DNA of 64,000 nucleotides from Gracilariopsis chorda (GCA_003194525.1 NBIV01000096.1:62001-126000), one strand, 5' to 3'. Shown: positions 1-12,330, counted from the stretch's first letter. Notes: a model not told the origin generated them from the sequence alone. Program-made: numbers and translations.

Positions 1-45
1 GCAAGCTACTTGGCGCAGAACGTTCCACATATTTCGCGACCAAAA

Positions 46-50
46 GGTAC
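46..50. repeat. Target-site duplication, left (GGTAC)
   Basis: Five bases GGTAC directly before the left LTR match the five bases directly after the right LTR. This is the usual 5-bp duplication made by a Ty3/gypsy integrase, and it shows that the two LTRs belong to one insertion. Confidence 0.9.
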
Positions 51-988
51 TGTGGTGCAATAGCCTTCGGAGGTAGAGGGAATCAAATCGCTCTTCACAT
101 AAGATGCGTGGTTAGCCGTTGGGATACGGAATACATGAGGTGTATTGGGCTAACCCATTATATGGGAGATGCCTATATTAAGGGGGTACTTGTGGGTAAC
201 ACGTGTAGTGCCAACCGCCTGAGCGGATGGCTCATGCCAAGTGAGCCACCACGCACACGTGGATGTCAGGCCCGGTGCACCGGGGGTAGTTAGTTGTTTT
301 TAGTTAGTAATCCACACTACAGTGGCCGTACTTAAGTGGCGGCACTCGCCGCCACCCTACGGAAGAAAACCTCAACAAGGGTCTTGGCTCTGACTTTGAC
401 CGTTGGTATACGGCTACGACCTCAACCTAGGGGAGTGCTGCTGCCGATCCGGCTCCGTCACCCCCCTTGCACATCAAGGAGTGATACCACCCTTACTTAC
501 GGAATGTTTTCTGTTTTCTCTTGTTGTTTCTTTTCCTGTTTACCGTCATACGGACTGCTTCTACTCCGCCCTGTATCAGGTTTGGCCCCGACGTCTCGGG
601 ATATTTATTGCTCGTCACGAGTCTGCGCCGGCCGTGCGGCTCGTTCCCCACCCGTCATTTCTCTGTTTTAGAGGATACCGTTGTACGGATCGCTCCCTCA
701 TTCGTGGGTGTTCCACTCGCCGCGCCAAGGCATACAGCAGATTCCACCAGACCACCGGCAACACCGGGTTGCACACTGATCGACTGTCTGTCGAGCGCTA
801 GATCTGATTCTCCCCACATCTCCCTGCGCTGTGCGAGAAGTGACCGTTCGGCCCTACATCCGACTCGTGTCGGTCACGTTCGGAGGGCTCTACCTCTGAG
901 CCGCCCTCAACAAGGGAGCAGGGCTCGGACACCTTGGGTGACTTTGCCGCTGTCGCAGGATCCTTTTCGCGTGTGGTATTGCACCACA
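51..988 (+). repeat. 5' LTR
   Basis: A 938-bp direct repeat of 10665-11601. It begins TGTGGTGCAATA and ends TATTGCACCACA, a perfect terminal inverted repeat. A G-box-like ACACGTGT occurs near position 197. The small reading frames inside it are conserved in the other LTR only as part of the repeat and I do not call them genes. Confidence 0.96.
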
Positions 989-990
989 AG

Positions 991-1008
991 TGGTCTCCCG
1001 ACCTAGAA
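991..1008 (+). promoter_or_regulatory. Candidate primer-binding site
   Basis: The sequence beginning TGGTCTCCC starts two bases after the 5' LTR, where the tRNA primer site of Ty3/gypsy elements lies, and it begins with the expected TGG. I could not match it to a particular tRNA. Confidence 0.45.
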
Positions 1009-1195
1009 TCGGAGTCCTACGCCGCGGGTGGTGAAACGTGGTGTGAATCGCGTTGCTGCTTGTCCGAACAAGGAATCGGTTTGTCTGGTTCCCAGCAGTT
1101 TGGGAGCATCCGCTTTAACGGTATTCATTTACTTGCCCGCATCTTCGGAAGCTCTAACTGGTGAATTTACTTGGTCCGGTCCCTATCGGTGAGCG

Positions 1196-3228
1196 ATGCC
1201 ACGTCCATCGAATACAGGACGTTGCAGAACTGGTTCCGTGCCCGGTTCATCCGGCCCTCCCGGTTCTACCGGTTTGCCTCAGAGCTTACCGCCATTGCCG
1301 CGGGACGCCCTGACCATGCTGGGAAATGATGACCCAGTTCCGGCTTCCAGGGGACCCCGTTCCGTAAACGAGGTTCCCGAAGCTCAAAGAGCAGCTGATC
1401 CCGCTCTGGTAGCGGCTCAAGCCATGTCGTCGAGGTCCGACGAGTTTAACCTCCGTGAATTAGAGGCACAAGTGAGGATCCTGCAGTCCTCGCAGGTGAA
1501 CCTGATTCAGGATATAACGAAACTCCAAACTCGTTTCGATGATGTCGATGTTCAGGACGTTTCGAACGACGTCCGTGTTTTACGAGCCGACGTTAACAGG
1601 GTTATGGAAGGCCGAAAGGTTTCGGGTACCCTCTTGCAAGAGGTGGCCGACGTCTAAATCGCCTGGCAGCCCGTTTGGAAACGGTGGAGCAAACCATCAT
1701 TCATGATGCAGTACCACCGGGTGCCCCGGTTTCCGAGGGATCTCGGAAGTCGCACCGCGCGACGGACCGCCACAGACGGAAGAAGGTCAAGATGGAAGAA
1801 GGTTTGTCATCGTCGTCATCTTCCGAGTCCGACTTCCGCAGTCGCGGCTCTTCCTCCTCTTCATCCGATCCTGAGCCGAGCCACCGTTCCCGTGCATAGC
1901 GGTCGAAGTACACGGAAGCCACGCATGGCGCCATGCGTACCCGTGAGAAAGGACGGAAGCACCTTGGACTCAAGGATTTGAAGCCGACGAATCTTTTGTA
2001 TCGGAAACTACTGTCGTACCGATACTATCGGTTGGAGGACTCTAGTATGGAGAGAACCCCTCGAGGAACTGGCCGTGTGAAGGATAGCATCAAACGGTTG
2101 GAGCTCACGCTCCGCAAACACCAGTTCACAGGAGAGGACCCAATCCTTCTCTTGGATTTCGTTGCCCGCTTTGTTGGAGAAGCCGATATACTCGGGATGA
2201 GCGAGGCTCAGTCCTAGATCGCCTTACCCTACTTTCTGAGGGGAATAGAGGAGGACCATTTCAACCCGGTTCGCGGGTCCTCGAGAGCCTCCGAAGTAGG
2301 AATTACCTGCTGGCCAGAAGCCGTGCAGTATGTCCTGAGATCTTACGCAACAGGGAATGCTATTAAAGCCGCTATCCTCGCTTTGCGGGATACCCGACAG
2401 AAGTCGGAGGAGTCTGAAACAGCTTACTCCACTCGGTTGAACAAGGCATTCCACCGTTGTGGTAAAGTGTCCTCCGCGCAGGAGAGGTGTACCATGTTTG
2501 TGGATGGGCTCGACCCTACGATTCGGACACTGGTTGCCCGTCACCGCGAGGATCGACGGAGACTCACCTACTTGGAACTAGTGCAGCTCGCCCAAGCCGA
2601 GGGCGATGCACTCCGAGCTCGTAAGGGAACGAAGCATTGGTCGGGCAAAGTCCTCCACCTGGAGGCAAGACAGGTACCGTCGCCGCCTCGGACGAGAGGA
2701 ACGGATCACGGGATGTACGACAACCTACATCTGCTGCAAAGCGACTCGTCAGTGCCGACAACGGAGCTACCGTCGACAACGGAACCCTCTACTGAGGACG
2801 TAGACTCCGCAATGTATGATGGAAATCATGTTCCGGCCTTGCCGGTGCCGTACTCCAGTGGAACACGAAGCCAACGACCAGGTTGGAAAGACCCCTATCC
2901 TACACGACTGGACCGCCGACCTCATATAGCGGACCAACTCCGACACATCATCTGCCATCTGTGTTACAAACCGGGACATGTGTCCACCAACTGCTACCTT
3001 CCTATGAAGGATATGGCAAAGGTGATCGTAAACTACGAAGCCTTGACCACTGCCGAAAAGGAGAGGGTACCCGCCTCAGCTTACTTGCGCGCGAGGTCGG
3101 TTTTCCCCCGCAATATAGCGGACTTCCAGTCCCAGGACGCGGGAACCCAACCTCCTCAAGGTGGAAGCACTGCAGCTGTCGCTGGTTCTGCGAACCGGCA
3201 AGGCAGCAGTGAAGCTCGGAAAAACTGA
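1196..3228 (+). pseudogene. Chromovirus gag region (broken)
   Basis: The capsid/nucleocapsid region of the retrotransposon. A coiled-coil-like, charged stretch leads into a Ser-rich segment (about 1800-1880) and then a capsid-like region. A CCHC zinc knuckle with C-x2-C-x4-H-x4-C spacing, in the residues CHLCYKPGHVSTNC, lies at about 2953-2994 and marks the nucleocapsid. The region is interrupted a few times. Confidence 0.8.
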
Positions 3229-3419
3229 GTATGGGAGTCTCAACTCCAGGAGAGGCGCCCTCGACGTTGAGGTCGGAGGCACTGGAGGCTGCAAAGCCTC
3301 GCTCCCCGGTTAAGATCCCCACACGGAAAATGGCCACAACAGACGTGGACTCGGAACACTTAGCTGTTCTCCGTCGCCCGTGGGTACGGTCGAAAAATCT
3401 CCGTATTCCGGAAAGAGTG

Positions 3420-3860
3420 CTGGTCATTGCAAAACGAAACTATAGAGTTTACGCCGACCTCGGCATTTCAAATCAATATATAGTCCGACAGTTGTCCGTC
3501 CTCGACACGGGTGCTGGTCCCAATTTTTTGGTTCAGTCTCTTCTACCCCCGCAGTTACGGGTCAGATTCCCTCGGCAGCGCCGATGGATATCGTTGACGC
3601 GAACAACAACCCCCTTTCAATCGTGGGAACAATCGACCTCGTCTTGAGGCTGGGTCGCTGCGTTGCCCAGTTGCAGTTTGTCGTCTGCAAACAACTGGCT
3701 GCACCGATAATCCTCGGAGCCGACTTTTGCGATCGCTTCGTCGAACCCATACGACCACGTGACAAAACCGTCGAGTTGATAGACGAGACGACACTGCCGA
3801 TTGTTCGGAAGGCGCTCCGGAGGGCGCTCAAAAAGCAGGTTCCCCTGCCGGTCGCCCAAC
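3420..3860 (+). pseudogene. Chromovirus aspartic protease region (broken)
   Basis: A retropepsin-like domain. The active-site signature DTGA is at 3504-3515, and the flap/core sequence ending in IILGADFCDRF follows at about 3710-3735. It lies between gag and reverse transcriptase, the usual order for Ty3/gypsy. The region is part of the broken coding unit. Confidence 0.8.
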
Positions 3861-4559
3861 AACCGTTGGAAAAGGATCACCCTTCCACGAAGCCCCGAGT
3901 GGCTTGGTCTATTTGCATTCCACGAGAGTCGCTAACCAGGGTTACTGTTTCATCCACTACACACGGCATGCAAACGGTTTAACCGTTACCCTCGTTATAT
4001 GAGGCAAAGCATCTCGCCTTGGCGAACGGAATCGTACTCGTAGAACCCGAGAAGCCCTTTAAGGTGTTAGTGGCCAATTTTAGCCCTACCCAACAGTGGT
4101 TGGTCAAGAACCAAGTCATTGGCTCTGTACTTCCACATCCAGTGGCAATCATACCTACGAAGGTATTGGCTGCCGAAGTTCTCGGGATCGCAGAACCTAA
4201 GGAGGGGGAGGAGAAGGAAACCGAAGCGAACTCGGTTGTCACCAAGCCGACAGACTCGGAAAATACTGAATCGCCGAAGAACTCGGAAGCGGAGACACCG
4301 ACCTCGTCGGAAGAAGGACCGGAATCACCCGGAAAAGAGAAGAAGGATCCTGTTGAGGTGCTCGAGTCTCTGGACTTCAGCCACGTCCCAGAGTCTCACC
4401 GTGATCCGTTACGGGATATGTTACGTGAATTCACGTCTATGTGGGACGGTTCCCTGTGGAAAATCGGGATCACCGAACATCGGATTGACTTACTTCCAGA
4501 TACCCGGCCGATCTGACAAAACCCTTACAGGGCAGGTCCGACAGCTCGGGAAGAAGAAA

Positions 4560-5790
4560 AATCTCAAGTTGAGAAGATGCTACGCGCAGGCGTAATCGAG
4601 CCGGCTCACTCTCCTTGGACTTCGCCGGTAGTTCTTGCTCCCAAAGCTGATGGTTCCTGGCGGTTTTGCATTGATTACCGCAAACTCAATGCGGCTACGG
4701 TCAAAGACGTGTATCCCATCCCGCGGATGGACGAATGTATTGACTCGCTTGGAAGTGCGAAAGTGTTCAAAACCTTTGATGCGAATTGGGGGTACTGGCA
4801 GGTCCCAGTCACGGAGGAAGTCCGTGACAAAACGGCTTTAATTTGCCATCAGGGCCTCTACCGTTTCAAACGGATGCCATTTGGCCTCACGAACGCACCC
4901 GCTACTTTCCAACGAGCGGTGGACATCTTGTTAGCCCGCTTCAAGTGGAAGACTTGCCTGTTGTACCTGGATGACATCATCACTTTCTCCAGTAACATGG
5001 ATGGGCACCTGAGCCATGTCAGGGATGTAATGCAAGTCCTACGTGACGCAGGCATAACCGTCAAACTTAAGAACTGCGAGTTCCTCACAGACACCGTGAA
5101 ATATCTCGGCCATGTTATCCGTCCGGGACGGTTGTCGGTTGACGAGGTGCAAGTCAAATCCCTCAAGGAGGCCAAGCACACGACAACGCAAACGGAACTC
5201 CGATCATTTCTCGGTTTGTGCGACGTCTACCGTCGTTTCATCCCGCATTTCGCGGATATTGCAGCCCCTCTCAACGGACCTCCCCGGAAAGGACAACCAG
5301 TCAACCTGGAACCATTTGATGACCTTAAAGCAAAGGCTTCTTCATCCCTCGTGGATGCAGTGACGTCGCCACCGATACTGTCACTACCGAAACTCGGTTT
5401 ACCGTAATCCGTGGACATTAACGCAAGCAACGTCCAGATTGGATGCACATTGTTCCAGACCACAGAGAGTGCAGAGCGCTTACCATTCGGTTATTGGTCA
5501 CGGAGCCTCAACGTTCACGAGAGGAATTACTTGGTGCCCGAGAAGGAATGTCTGGCTGTAGTTTGGGCCCTACAAACCCTTCGCCCATACCTTATGGGAA
5601 ACCATTTCACTATGCACACCGATCACTCGGCCTTGCGTTGGCTCCTCTCCATTGCGGAGCCATCTGGCCGCTTGATGAGGTGGAGACTCCGGCTATCAGA
5701 GTTTGACTTCGAAGTCCGGTACAAGAAGGGTATCCTGAACGCTCAGGCCGACGCACTTTCCCGCTTGCCAACAACTGCGGAAGCTGAACC
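4560..5790 (+). pseudogene. Chromovirus reverse transcriptase and RNase H (broken)
   Basis: Reverse transcriptase motifs appear in order: the WTSPVVLAPK and FCIDYRKLN fingers, FDANWGYWQ, MPFGLTNAPATFQ, and the catalytic YLDD at 4964-4975. The RNase H domain follows (about 5411-5760), with DASN-like and HTDHSALRWLL signatures and the ADALSRLP end typical of gypsy elements. The enzyme family copies element RNA into DNA in cytoplasmic particles. The region is interrupted about once. Confidence 0.93.
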
Positions 5791-6089
5791 AGTGGATGAC
5801 CTGGAGATACCTTGTTTCCTTTTGGAAGACGAAGAGGATGACACCAACTCAGACTCGGAAGAGTACGACATCTTCGATGCCATTCTGGCCGCATCATCTG
5901 CGGAGCCCGTACCCGGTTCTTTTGTACCGATTACTCCGGAAGAAGTGGTCCGGGAACAGCACTCAGACCCGCTGTGCACGCAGATTCGCGCCCGTCTAAA
6001 CGGAGGCGCTACCTTACCCTTTGTCACGAATGACCACAGCTACCTCGTCCGAACAGTCGGAGATCGCCCACAGATCGTGGTACCTCCCT

Positions 6090-7140
6090 CCCAGTCTCGA
6101 GTTCTAAATCTTTCGCATTATGCGAAGTTATCGGCTCATCCAGGCGGGAGAAAGCTTTAATACACCGTACGCAAGGATTTCTACTGGCCAGCTATGGCTG
6201 TTGACGCATATGCTACCGTCCGAAGTTGCTCGGCATGTGCGAAGAACCGCATCAAGTTGCGGATGTACTCAAAGAAGTGGGTCCTATTCTCCGCAAGGGC
6301 TCCCCTTGAATCTGTCGCAATCGACATCTTTGGCGAATTCATCCGAACACCTCGGGCCAACCGCTACTTGCTGGTAATTACTGACCGCTTCTCTTAAACT
6401 TGTGCGGACGGTCCCCTTGCCAAAGGTTTCGGCTACCTCCGTCACGAAGGCTTTTGTTAACCATTGGGTTTTCACCTATGGACCACCATTTGATTTGTTA
6501 TCGGATAATGGATCGCAGTTCTCAACGAAGTTTTTCCAGGACGTATGTCGCATTCTTGACATCAAGAACTGGTTTACCACCACCTACCACCCGCAAGCTA
6601 ACGGGCAGGTGGAGCGTTTCAACCGCACAATGCTGAACGCCCTGAGAACGTTCGTTGCGGAACACCCCACTGATTGGGATCTGTACACTGACGCGGTAAC
6701 CTACGCCTACAATACGCAGGTTCACCGAGTCACCGGAATTGCTCCATTTCAGCTGGTACTCTCGCGTACCCCACCACCGGTGGCAATCGAACTCCAAGCT
6801 ATTTTGGACAAGTTTCCGTCACCACGGTACCACAGGGACGCTTGGAAAGCTTGGTTAACCAAGATCTTACCAGTTGTACGGAATGCGATGTCTAAAGCGC
6901 AAGCCACTTATACGCGGAATTTCGATGCCCGAGTGGACAGGACCCCGAAGTTCGGGGAGAACTCTTATGTATTCCTCGGCAAGGAATATTACAACCCCGA
7001 AAAGGAGAAGCGGCACAAGCTGTCTCCGATCGCGGAGGGCCCATATAGGGTTGTTTCTACTACCGACACGACGGTTGTCCTTGATATCCAGGGACAGCAC
7101 GAACGTCTCTCGCGTGACCGCGTCGTCCTCGCGCCGAGGC
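6090..7140 (+). pseudogene. Chromovirus integrase (broken)
   Basis: An HHCC zinc-binding region (about 6110-6245, ending CSACAKNRIK) precedes a DDE core: VAIDIFGEF near 6316, LLSDNGSQF near 6496 and QANGQVERFNRTM near 6594. The GPF/Y-like module follows in the stretch around GPYRVVSTTDTTVVLDI. The domain order is normal for a chromovirus. It is interrupted a few times in its first part. Confidence 0.92.
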
Positions 7141-8235
7141 CAGCTAACGCCGCTACCCGGGAACCTCCGGCACAGGACACACCCGTCGACACGGAAACCC
7201 CCACCGCGGAGGAGGAAACTACCCGCCCTACTGCTTTACCCCACCCGGAACGTGGCCTTGCTGACTTGCTGACCGCGTCGGAACCTCACCCAGCACGCCT
7301 GGCACCGTCCCACATCCACACGCGCATCGCCGCGCTCATGGGGATTCTTACCTCTGACCCCGTCGCTCCAGCAAAGGAGGGGGAGAGGACAGCTAGTTTT
7401 TCGCCGTCGCAAACGGATTCGCCGGTTACCCCATCGCGGGGAGTACAACCGCAAAAGGCAGAAACAGAGAAGAAGGATGTTAGCAGGAAGCCCGCGCAGG
7501 CGGGATACGTACCGCAAACGCGGAAGGAATTCAAGAGAACCACATCGATCGCGGCAAGAGAAGGGCAGAACACCCGAGAACGCTCGGTGACTGCTGACCC
7601 AGATCTGGGATTGTCTGATGAAGTCGCTCACGACACCGTCGAGAAGACGGACGGGAGCCATGATAACGGAGAGCGCACACGCGCCACGGATAGTGCAGAT
7701 TCACCAAGTCACCTGGACGCGCCAACAGAGCGCCAAGTGTCACCTCCCGTAGAGGAACTGCCTCCACAGGAGCTGGAACTCACACGTGCAACGCGCGGCC
7801 CTGTCGCAAAACGGCCGCCGTTTGAAATTGAAAATTCCGAAATTAACGGCCCGTCCCACGGCGACGTGGAGCTTGACAGTGAACCGCCCGTGCCAAACGG
7901 CCAACCGCCGCCACGGCACGTGACCGTGCACCGCACGCTGAGCGTGCGCGACGCGGAACCTCCTCCGTCAACACGGAAACACCCCTTGAAGCCGAGGAAA
8001 CTCGCAGTACGGGACGACTGGAAGCCCCAGAAAAACCACTCTGAGGTGGAGGACCCGAAGAATCTAGACGTAGCACCAAGGGAGCGCACCACAACCGCCT
8101 CCAAGGCACTGTGGCCTCGCTCACGGGAACCACCTGGAGTACAGGACGCGCTACCACCGAAGCGGGAGAAGGCAGTTACAGCCGACCGCAGTCACAGCGG
8201 AACGGAGCCCTCCGCCAAGGAAAGCCGCGTACCGC
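7140..8235 (+). other. Unusually long Pro/Glu/Thr-rich linker between integrase and chromodomain
   Basis: About 365 codons of low-complexity, Pro-, Glu-, Thr- and Arg-rich sequence, open in one frame, separate the integrase core from the chromodomain. In most chromoviruses the chromodomain follows the GPY/F module closely. The linker has no recognisable domain and is probably disordered. Confidence 0.6.
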
Positions 8236-8462
8236 CCATACAGTGGGAAGTACACGACAAAGAGTTTGTCATTGAGACCATCGTGAGCCATGGTTACGAT
8301 TCCAATGGTGAATTGGTTTACCGAGTGCGTTGGTACGGATACCCTCCAAACGAAGATACACCCGAACCGATCGAGCACCTTCCACGCTCGAAGGTCTTGC
8401 AATACCACCGCAGGATGCGGACTCCGATACCAGCTTCGCTGGACAATGCCCAAGTGGGTTGA
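8236..8462 (+). pseudogene. Chromodomain at the pol C-terminus
   Basis: The sequence VIETIVSHGYD, YRVRWYGYPP and the following acidic segment form a chromodomain with its aromatic positions (Y, W, Y) in place. This places the element in the chromovirus lineage. The known role of the domain is to bind modified histone tails and guide integration. Confidence 0.88.
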
Positions 8463-8869
8463 CCACCCACACCCTCTGTGGAGTAACATCCACATTATTG
8501 AGCGCAACCCGCTAATTGCGGAGAAAAATACCGCTTATTGCGGAAAGCCCGCCCCGTGGCGGATTGAAGAAGAAAGAAGAATAAGGAAGAGGAAGAAGAA
8601 GGAAGGAAGAAAAGAAGAAACATGCCAAGCCGGCGGCTGGCGGAGAAGTTTACCACCTATTCACAGGTGGCACCCACTCTATCATGGGACTACCACACGA
8701 GCCTAAACCCCATGTTAGCGGAGATTTCCTCCCATCCCGGAGAAGTACCCACCAGAGTTACCACCACCACCTCCTCCCCGAAGGTATTCGGAGGCGAGCG
8801 CTTGCAACTGCGCCAGGTTGGTTAACGTATCTGGTACGGGTACACCAACTCCAGCGAGGAATTGGCGGA

Positions 8870-10609
8870 CTACTGCAACTTGCGGATCGGTGCTACTGTT
8901 GTTCGCACCCTACTCCCCGCCACCGTGGAAGGCGGAGCCATTGGAGCATCGTCCGCACCCGAGGGAATGTCACCAGCACCACTGGATGCCCCGACATTGT
9001 CGTTGATGTCGATCTCCTCGACCCCGCCGTCGCCATCCGACATCGGTGACCCTGCTTCAGCGGTTTCCTCGTATTCCTCGCCACCCTCGTCTTCCTCGAC
9101 GAACACGAAGCCCCTTGGATGATCATCGGGGATAATCCGTTCCGCACGGCGCCGCTCAGCCGCTTCGCTAGCGGATATCTGCTCCCATTGCCACGGGTCG
9201 AAGTATACGAAATCGCCTGCAGCTGCATTCCGTCCAGGAGACTTATCCCACCGACGGCGGATCCCTTCCGACGCTTGAGTTGCCGGTACATTGTCCCAGT
9301 CGACCTGGTCGATCACGTCCACCAACCCGGTGGCCTCTCGCGCATTACGCTCGGAACCGAGTACCTCGGAGAGATCCAAACCGCGAATGGAATGGCGGAG
9401 CAACTCTGGAATGAACCAGACCCGGTACTTGTCGTACACCTCCCACAGGAGGAAGGGTGCAAGCCGGACGGTCCACTCCGTCGCTAGGAGACTCCGGAGA
9501 ACGCGAGGCGGATTGTGCAAGAACCGTGAGTACCCGTACGTGAGACCCGGAAGCAACTCAACGTTGCACCTTCGAGGGACTTCCACCGCAGGCCAGAAAC
9601 TAGGCAGCGGAACGTATCGATTCCAGGCCCTCCACGAGAGGCGTTCGATCTCGATGTGCTGGTATGGTACCAGGAGCCTCCGACGGGAAAGTTGCTTCCG
9701 CTCAAAGCGGACCATCTCGAAGAACTCACCGCGACAACTCTTGCGGAGGTACCGAAACTCAGCCCGGAGAGTCGGTCGTGTCCAGAGAACCAGGTTCTGG
9801 TACGGCTGAACACTTTCAGAGTACCGGTCCAACTCTGGTATCACCCCATATAAGCGGTTTCGATAGGAGGCGTCTCCGTAAATACGGTAATACGCGACGT
9901 CGAACCCGTAACTCAACGGAACGGGCACTTCGTTTGCCAACCGATGGTATCGGTGATAGCCCAATCGGGCCATCTCACTTCTCGCCCGATGTCCGGTTTC
10001 GTTTGACGCCCACCACAGTAGTGGCGTGGAGAGCGCAACGTGCGCCAACCAGTCCCACGACCGGACAACGCTCACCGGTAGCCTACTGGGTAGGATTCCG
10101 TTCACCGCGTACGAATCGATGAGCGGAGTGTTCCGAACAGCCTCGGGATCGAACCAACGAGCCCGAGCGAGCCACTCGGAATGCCTCGGCGGAGTCCGGA
10201 TGCGCAAGGCGCCATACGTTGGCCACCCGCTAGAAGCGACAGACATCGACGCGCCAGGTCAAACGCTCCAATTGTGGAAGAACGGTTGGTTTGGTTGACC
10301 CGCGCCTGCGGGGATGTCGTCACTCGGAGCCACCGATGGTGGAGGCGTGCCGAGCGGAGGTGGTAAGGGAGCCGAACGAAACCGTGGCTGCGCGGGAACA
10401 TATAGTCGAGCAGTCGGAGTGCGCCTCGGATACCGCAGAATTCGCGGAGAGGAAGGACCCAATGACGGGTTGGTTGGTGGTTGGTTGGAGCTCCTCGCAG
10501 CTGACGTTGGATGGCGTGGAAAAGGATTGTAAGGAAAAAGCGCGAGTTCGCGTTGGCTCTGCGATGAGTCTGTTGCATCGCCCGAGTCCTCTCGGTTATT
10601 TATGGCCAT
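8870..10609 (-). pseudogene. Antisense accessory reading frame inside the chromovirus
   Basis: A long frame on the strand opposite to gag-pol fills the space between pol and the 3' LTR. It starts with an ATG near 10609 (MAINNRED), has a Pro-rich N-terminal 115 residues, a long basic/aromatic middle (many Trp, Tyr and Arg) and an acidic C-terminus. It is about 580 codons long and interrupted about once. I recognise no domain. Antisense frames upstream of the 3' LTR are known in some large plant gypsy elements. That so long a frame stays nearly open while gag-pol is broken suggests past selection. Its function is unknown. Confidence 0.65.
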
Positions 10610-10650
10610 TTTGGGATGGAAGTCGCCGAAGTTGTTCCGGTGTTTTCACC

Positions 10651-10664
10651 TCAGGAGGAGGAGA
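10651..10664 (+). promoter_or_regulatory. Polypurine tract
   Basis: The purine-rich run CAGGAGGAGGAGA abuts the first base of the 3' LTR, where plus-strand priming occurs in LTR retrotransposons. Confidence 0.8.
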
Positions 10665-11601
10665 TGTGCTGCAATAGCCTCCAGAGGTAGAGGGAATCAA
10701 ATCGCTCTTCACATAAGATGCGTGGTTAGCCGTTGGGATACGGAATACATGAGGTGTATTGGGCTAACCCATTATATGGGAGATGCCCCTATGAAGGGGG
10801 TACTTGTGGGTAACACGTGTAGTGCCCACCACGTGAGCGGACGGCTCATGCCAAGTGAGCCACCACGCACACGTGGATGTCAGGCCCGGTGCACCCGGGG
10901 TAGTTAGTTATTTTTAGTTAGTAATCCACACTACAGTGGCCGTACTTAAGTGGCGGCACTCGCCGCCACCCTACGTAAAAAACCTCAACAAGGGTCTTGG
11001 CTCTGACTTTGACCGTTGGTATACGGCTACGACCCCAACCTAGGAGAGTGCTGCTACCGATCCGGCTCCGTCACCCCCCTTGCACATCAAGGAGTGATAC
11101 CACCCTTACTTACGGACTATTTTCTGTTTTCTCTTGTTGTTTCTTTTCCTGTTTACCGTCATACGTACTGTTTCTACTCCGCCCTGTATCAGGTTTGGCC
11201 CCGACGTCTCGGGATATTTATTGCTCGTCACGAGTCTGCGCCGGCCGTGCGGCTCGTTCCCCACCCGTCATTTCTCTGTCCTAGAGAATACCGTTGTACG
11301 GATCGTTCCCTCATTCGTGGGTGTTTTAATCGCCACGCCGCAGCATACAGCGGATTCCACCAGACCACCGGCAACACCGGGTTGCACACTGATCGAATGT
11401 CTGTCGAGCGCTAGATCCGATTCTCCCCACACCTCCGTGCGCTGTGCGAGAAGTGACCGTTCGGCCCTACATCCGACTCGTGTCGGTCACGTTCGGAGGG
11501 CTCTACGTCTGAGCCGCCCTCACTATGGGAGCAGGGCTCGGACACCTTGGGTGACTTTGCCGCTGTCGCGGGATCTTTTCCGCGTGTGGTATTGCACCAC
11601 A
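10665..11601 (+). repeat. 3' LTR
   Basis: A 937-bp copy of the left LTR, about 95% identical by eye, with the same TG...CA ends and 12-bp inverted termini. Confidence 0.96.
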
Positions 11602-11606
11602 GGTAC
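11602..11606. repeat. Target-site duplication, right (GGTAC)
   Basis: GGTAC directly after the 3' LTR, identical to positions 46-50. Confidence 0.9.
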
Positions 11607-12130
11607 CACGGTAGACGTACACCAACTTGGAATCGATAACACTTGTATAATAGCGTAGAGCGTTAAATGGTACACACGCATGGCAGCCAAGCAGCGCATG
11701 CCACCGCTCGTGCGTGCACTCCTCTTGAGCGCTCGATTACCACAGAGTGAAATCAATTGGTTCTTGCTTCTCTCCGCACAACCCACGCGTCCACGTCCAC
11801 CAACACGCCCAGCACCGACACCCACACGCCAGCTGGCGCACGGCCCGTATGGGCTGGGACTGAATATAGGTCGTGTAAAATGTGTAAAATCTGTGCCAAT
11901 CACAGTACAGAGTTCACACAGGCACAGCGAGCGAAGTGGCAGAGAGGACCGCCTCTACACCCTCTCAGAGAACCTTGTTATGCCATCCAATCAGGGCAGA
12001 GAGTTCACCCCGCCACGGTGCGTATGTAAAGGCGTATCCAATCAGTGCATGAAAAGTCAGCCCAGTGCAGTCAACACGCCGCCCTTGATGCTGATGGACA
12101 TTCCCACAACCGCACTCCGCACGCAGAGCT

Positions 12131-12330
12131 CGGGTCTCATCTTGCCGATCTGTGTGCATCACCTTCTCCGCTCTTCTTGGCATTCTGCGTGCACCACCTC
12201 TTTCGCTCGCAGTACTTCCGTGATAGAACTCAATAAGTTGGTTCGGAACGCGGTTCTCATTTTCCTGGTCTGCGTGCACAACCTCCTCCGCTCGCAGTAT
12301 TTCCGCATGGTAAAACTCATTTTTTCGGTT
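12131..12330. repeat. Degenerate direct repeats
   Basis: Three partial copies of a unit built around TCTGCGTGCACNACCTC followed by CGCTCGCAGTA lie at about 12150, 12184 and 12270. The first and third are about 120 bp apart and also share a preceding CTCAT-T-TTGC/CCTGGTC stretch. An open frame crosses this region, but repeated codons of this kind do not make it a convincing gene. The stretch 11607-12130 between the LTR and these repeats holds nothing I can name. Confidence 0.5.

Larger units (their letters stand above)
51..11601 (+). mobile_element. Ty3/gypsy chromovirus, both LTRs present, broken
   Basis: An LTR retrotransposon of the Ty3/gypsy chromovirus clade. Its order is 5' LTR, gag with a CCHC zinc knuckle, aspartic protease, reverse transcriptase, RNase H, integrase, C-terminal chromodomain, an antisense accessory frame, a polypurine tract and the 3' LTR. 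Both ends are exact: the LTRs start TG and end CA inside a perfect 12-bp terminal inverted repeat (TGTGGTGCAATA at 51), and GGTAC is duplicated on both sides. By eye the LTRs differ at about 45 of 937 positions, so they are about 95% identical and the insertion is fairly recent on an evolutionary scale. The coding part is broken, with roughly ten breaks. Chromodomain integrases are known to direct such elements toward particular chromatin; here that is inferred from the family. Confidence 0.96.

Noticed and set aside
336-1006. Several reading frames of 100-170 codons in the left LTR, with matching ones in the right LTR
   Set aside because: They lie inside LTRs, overlap in different frames and are shared only because the LTRs are copies.
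991-1020. Primer-binding site matched to a specific tRNA
   Set aside because: The stretch starts with TGG, but its complement does not fold into a plausible T-arm plus acceptor of a tRNA I can name.
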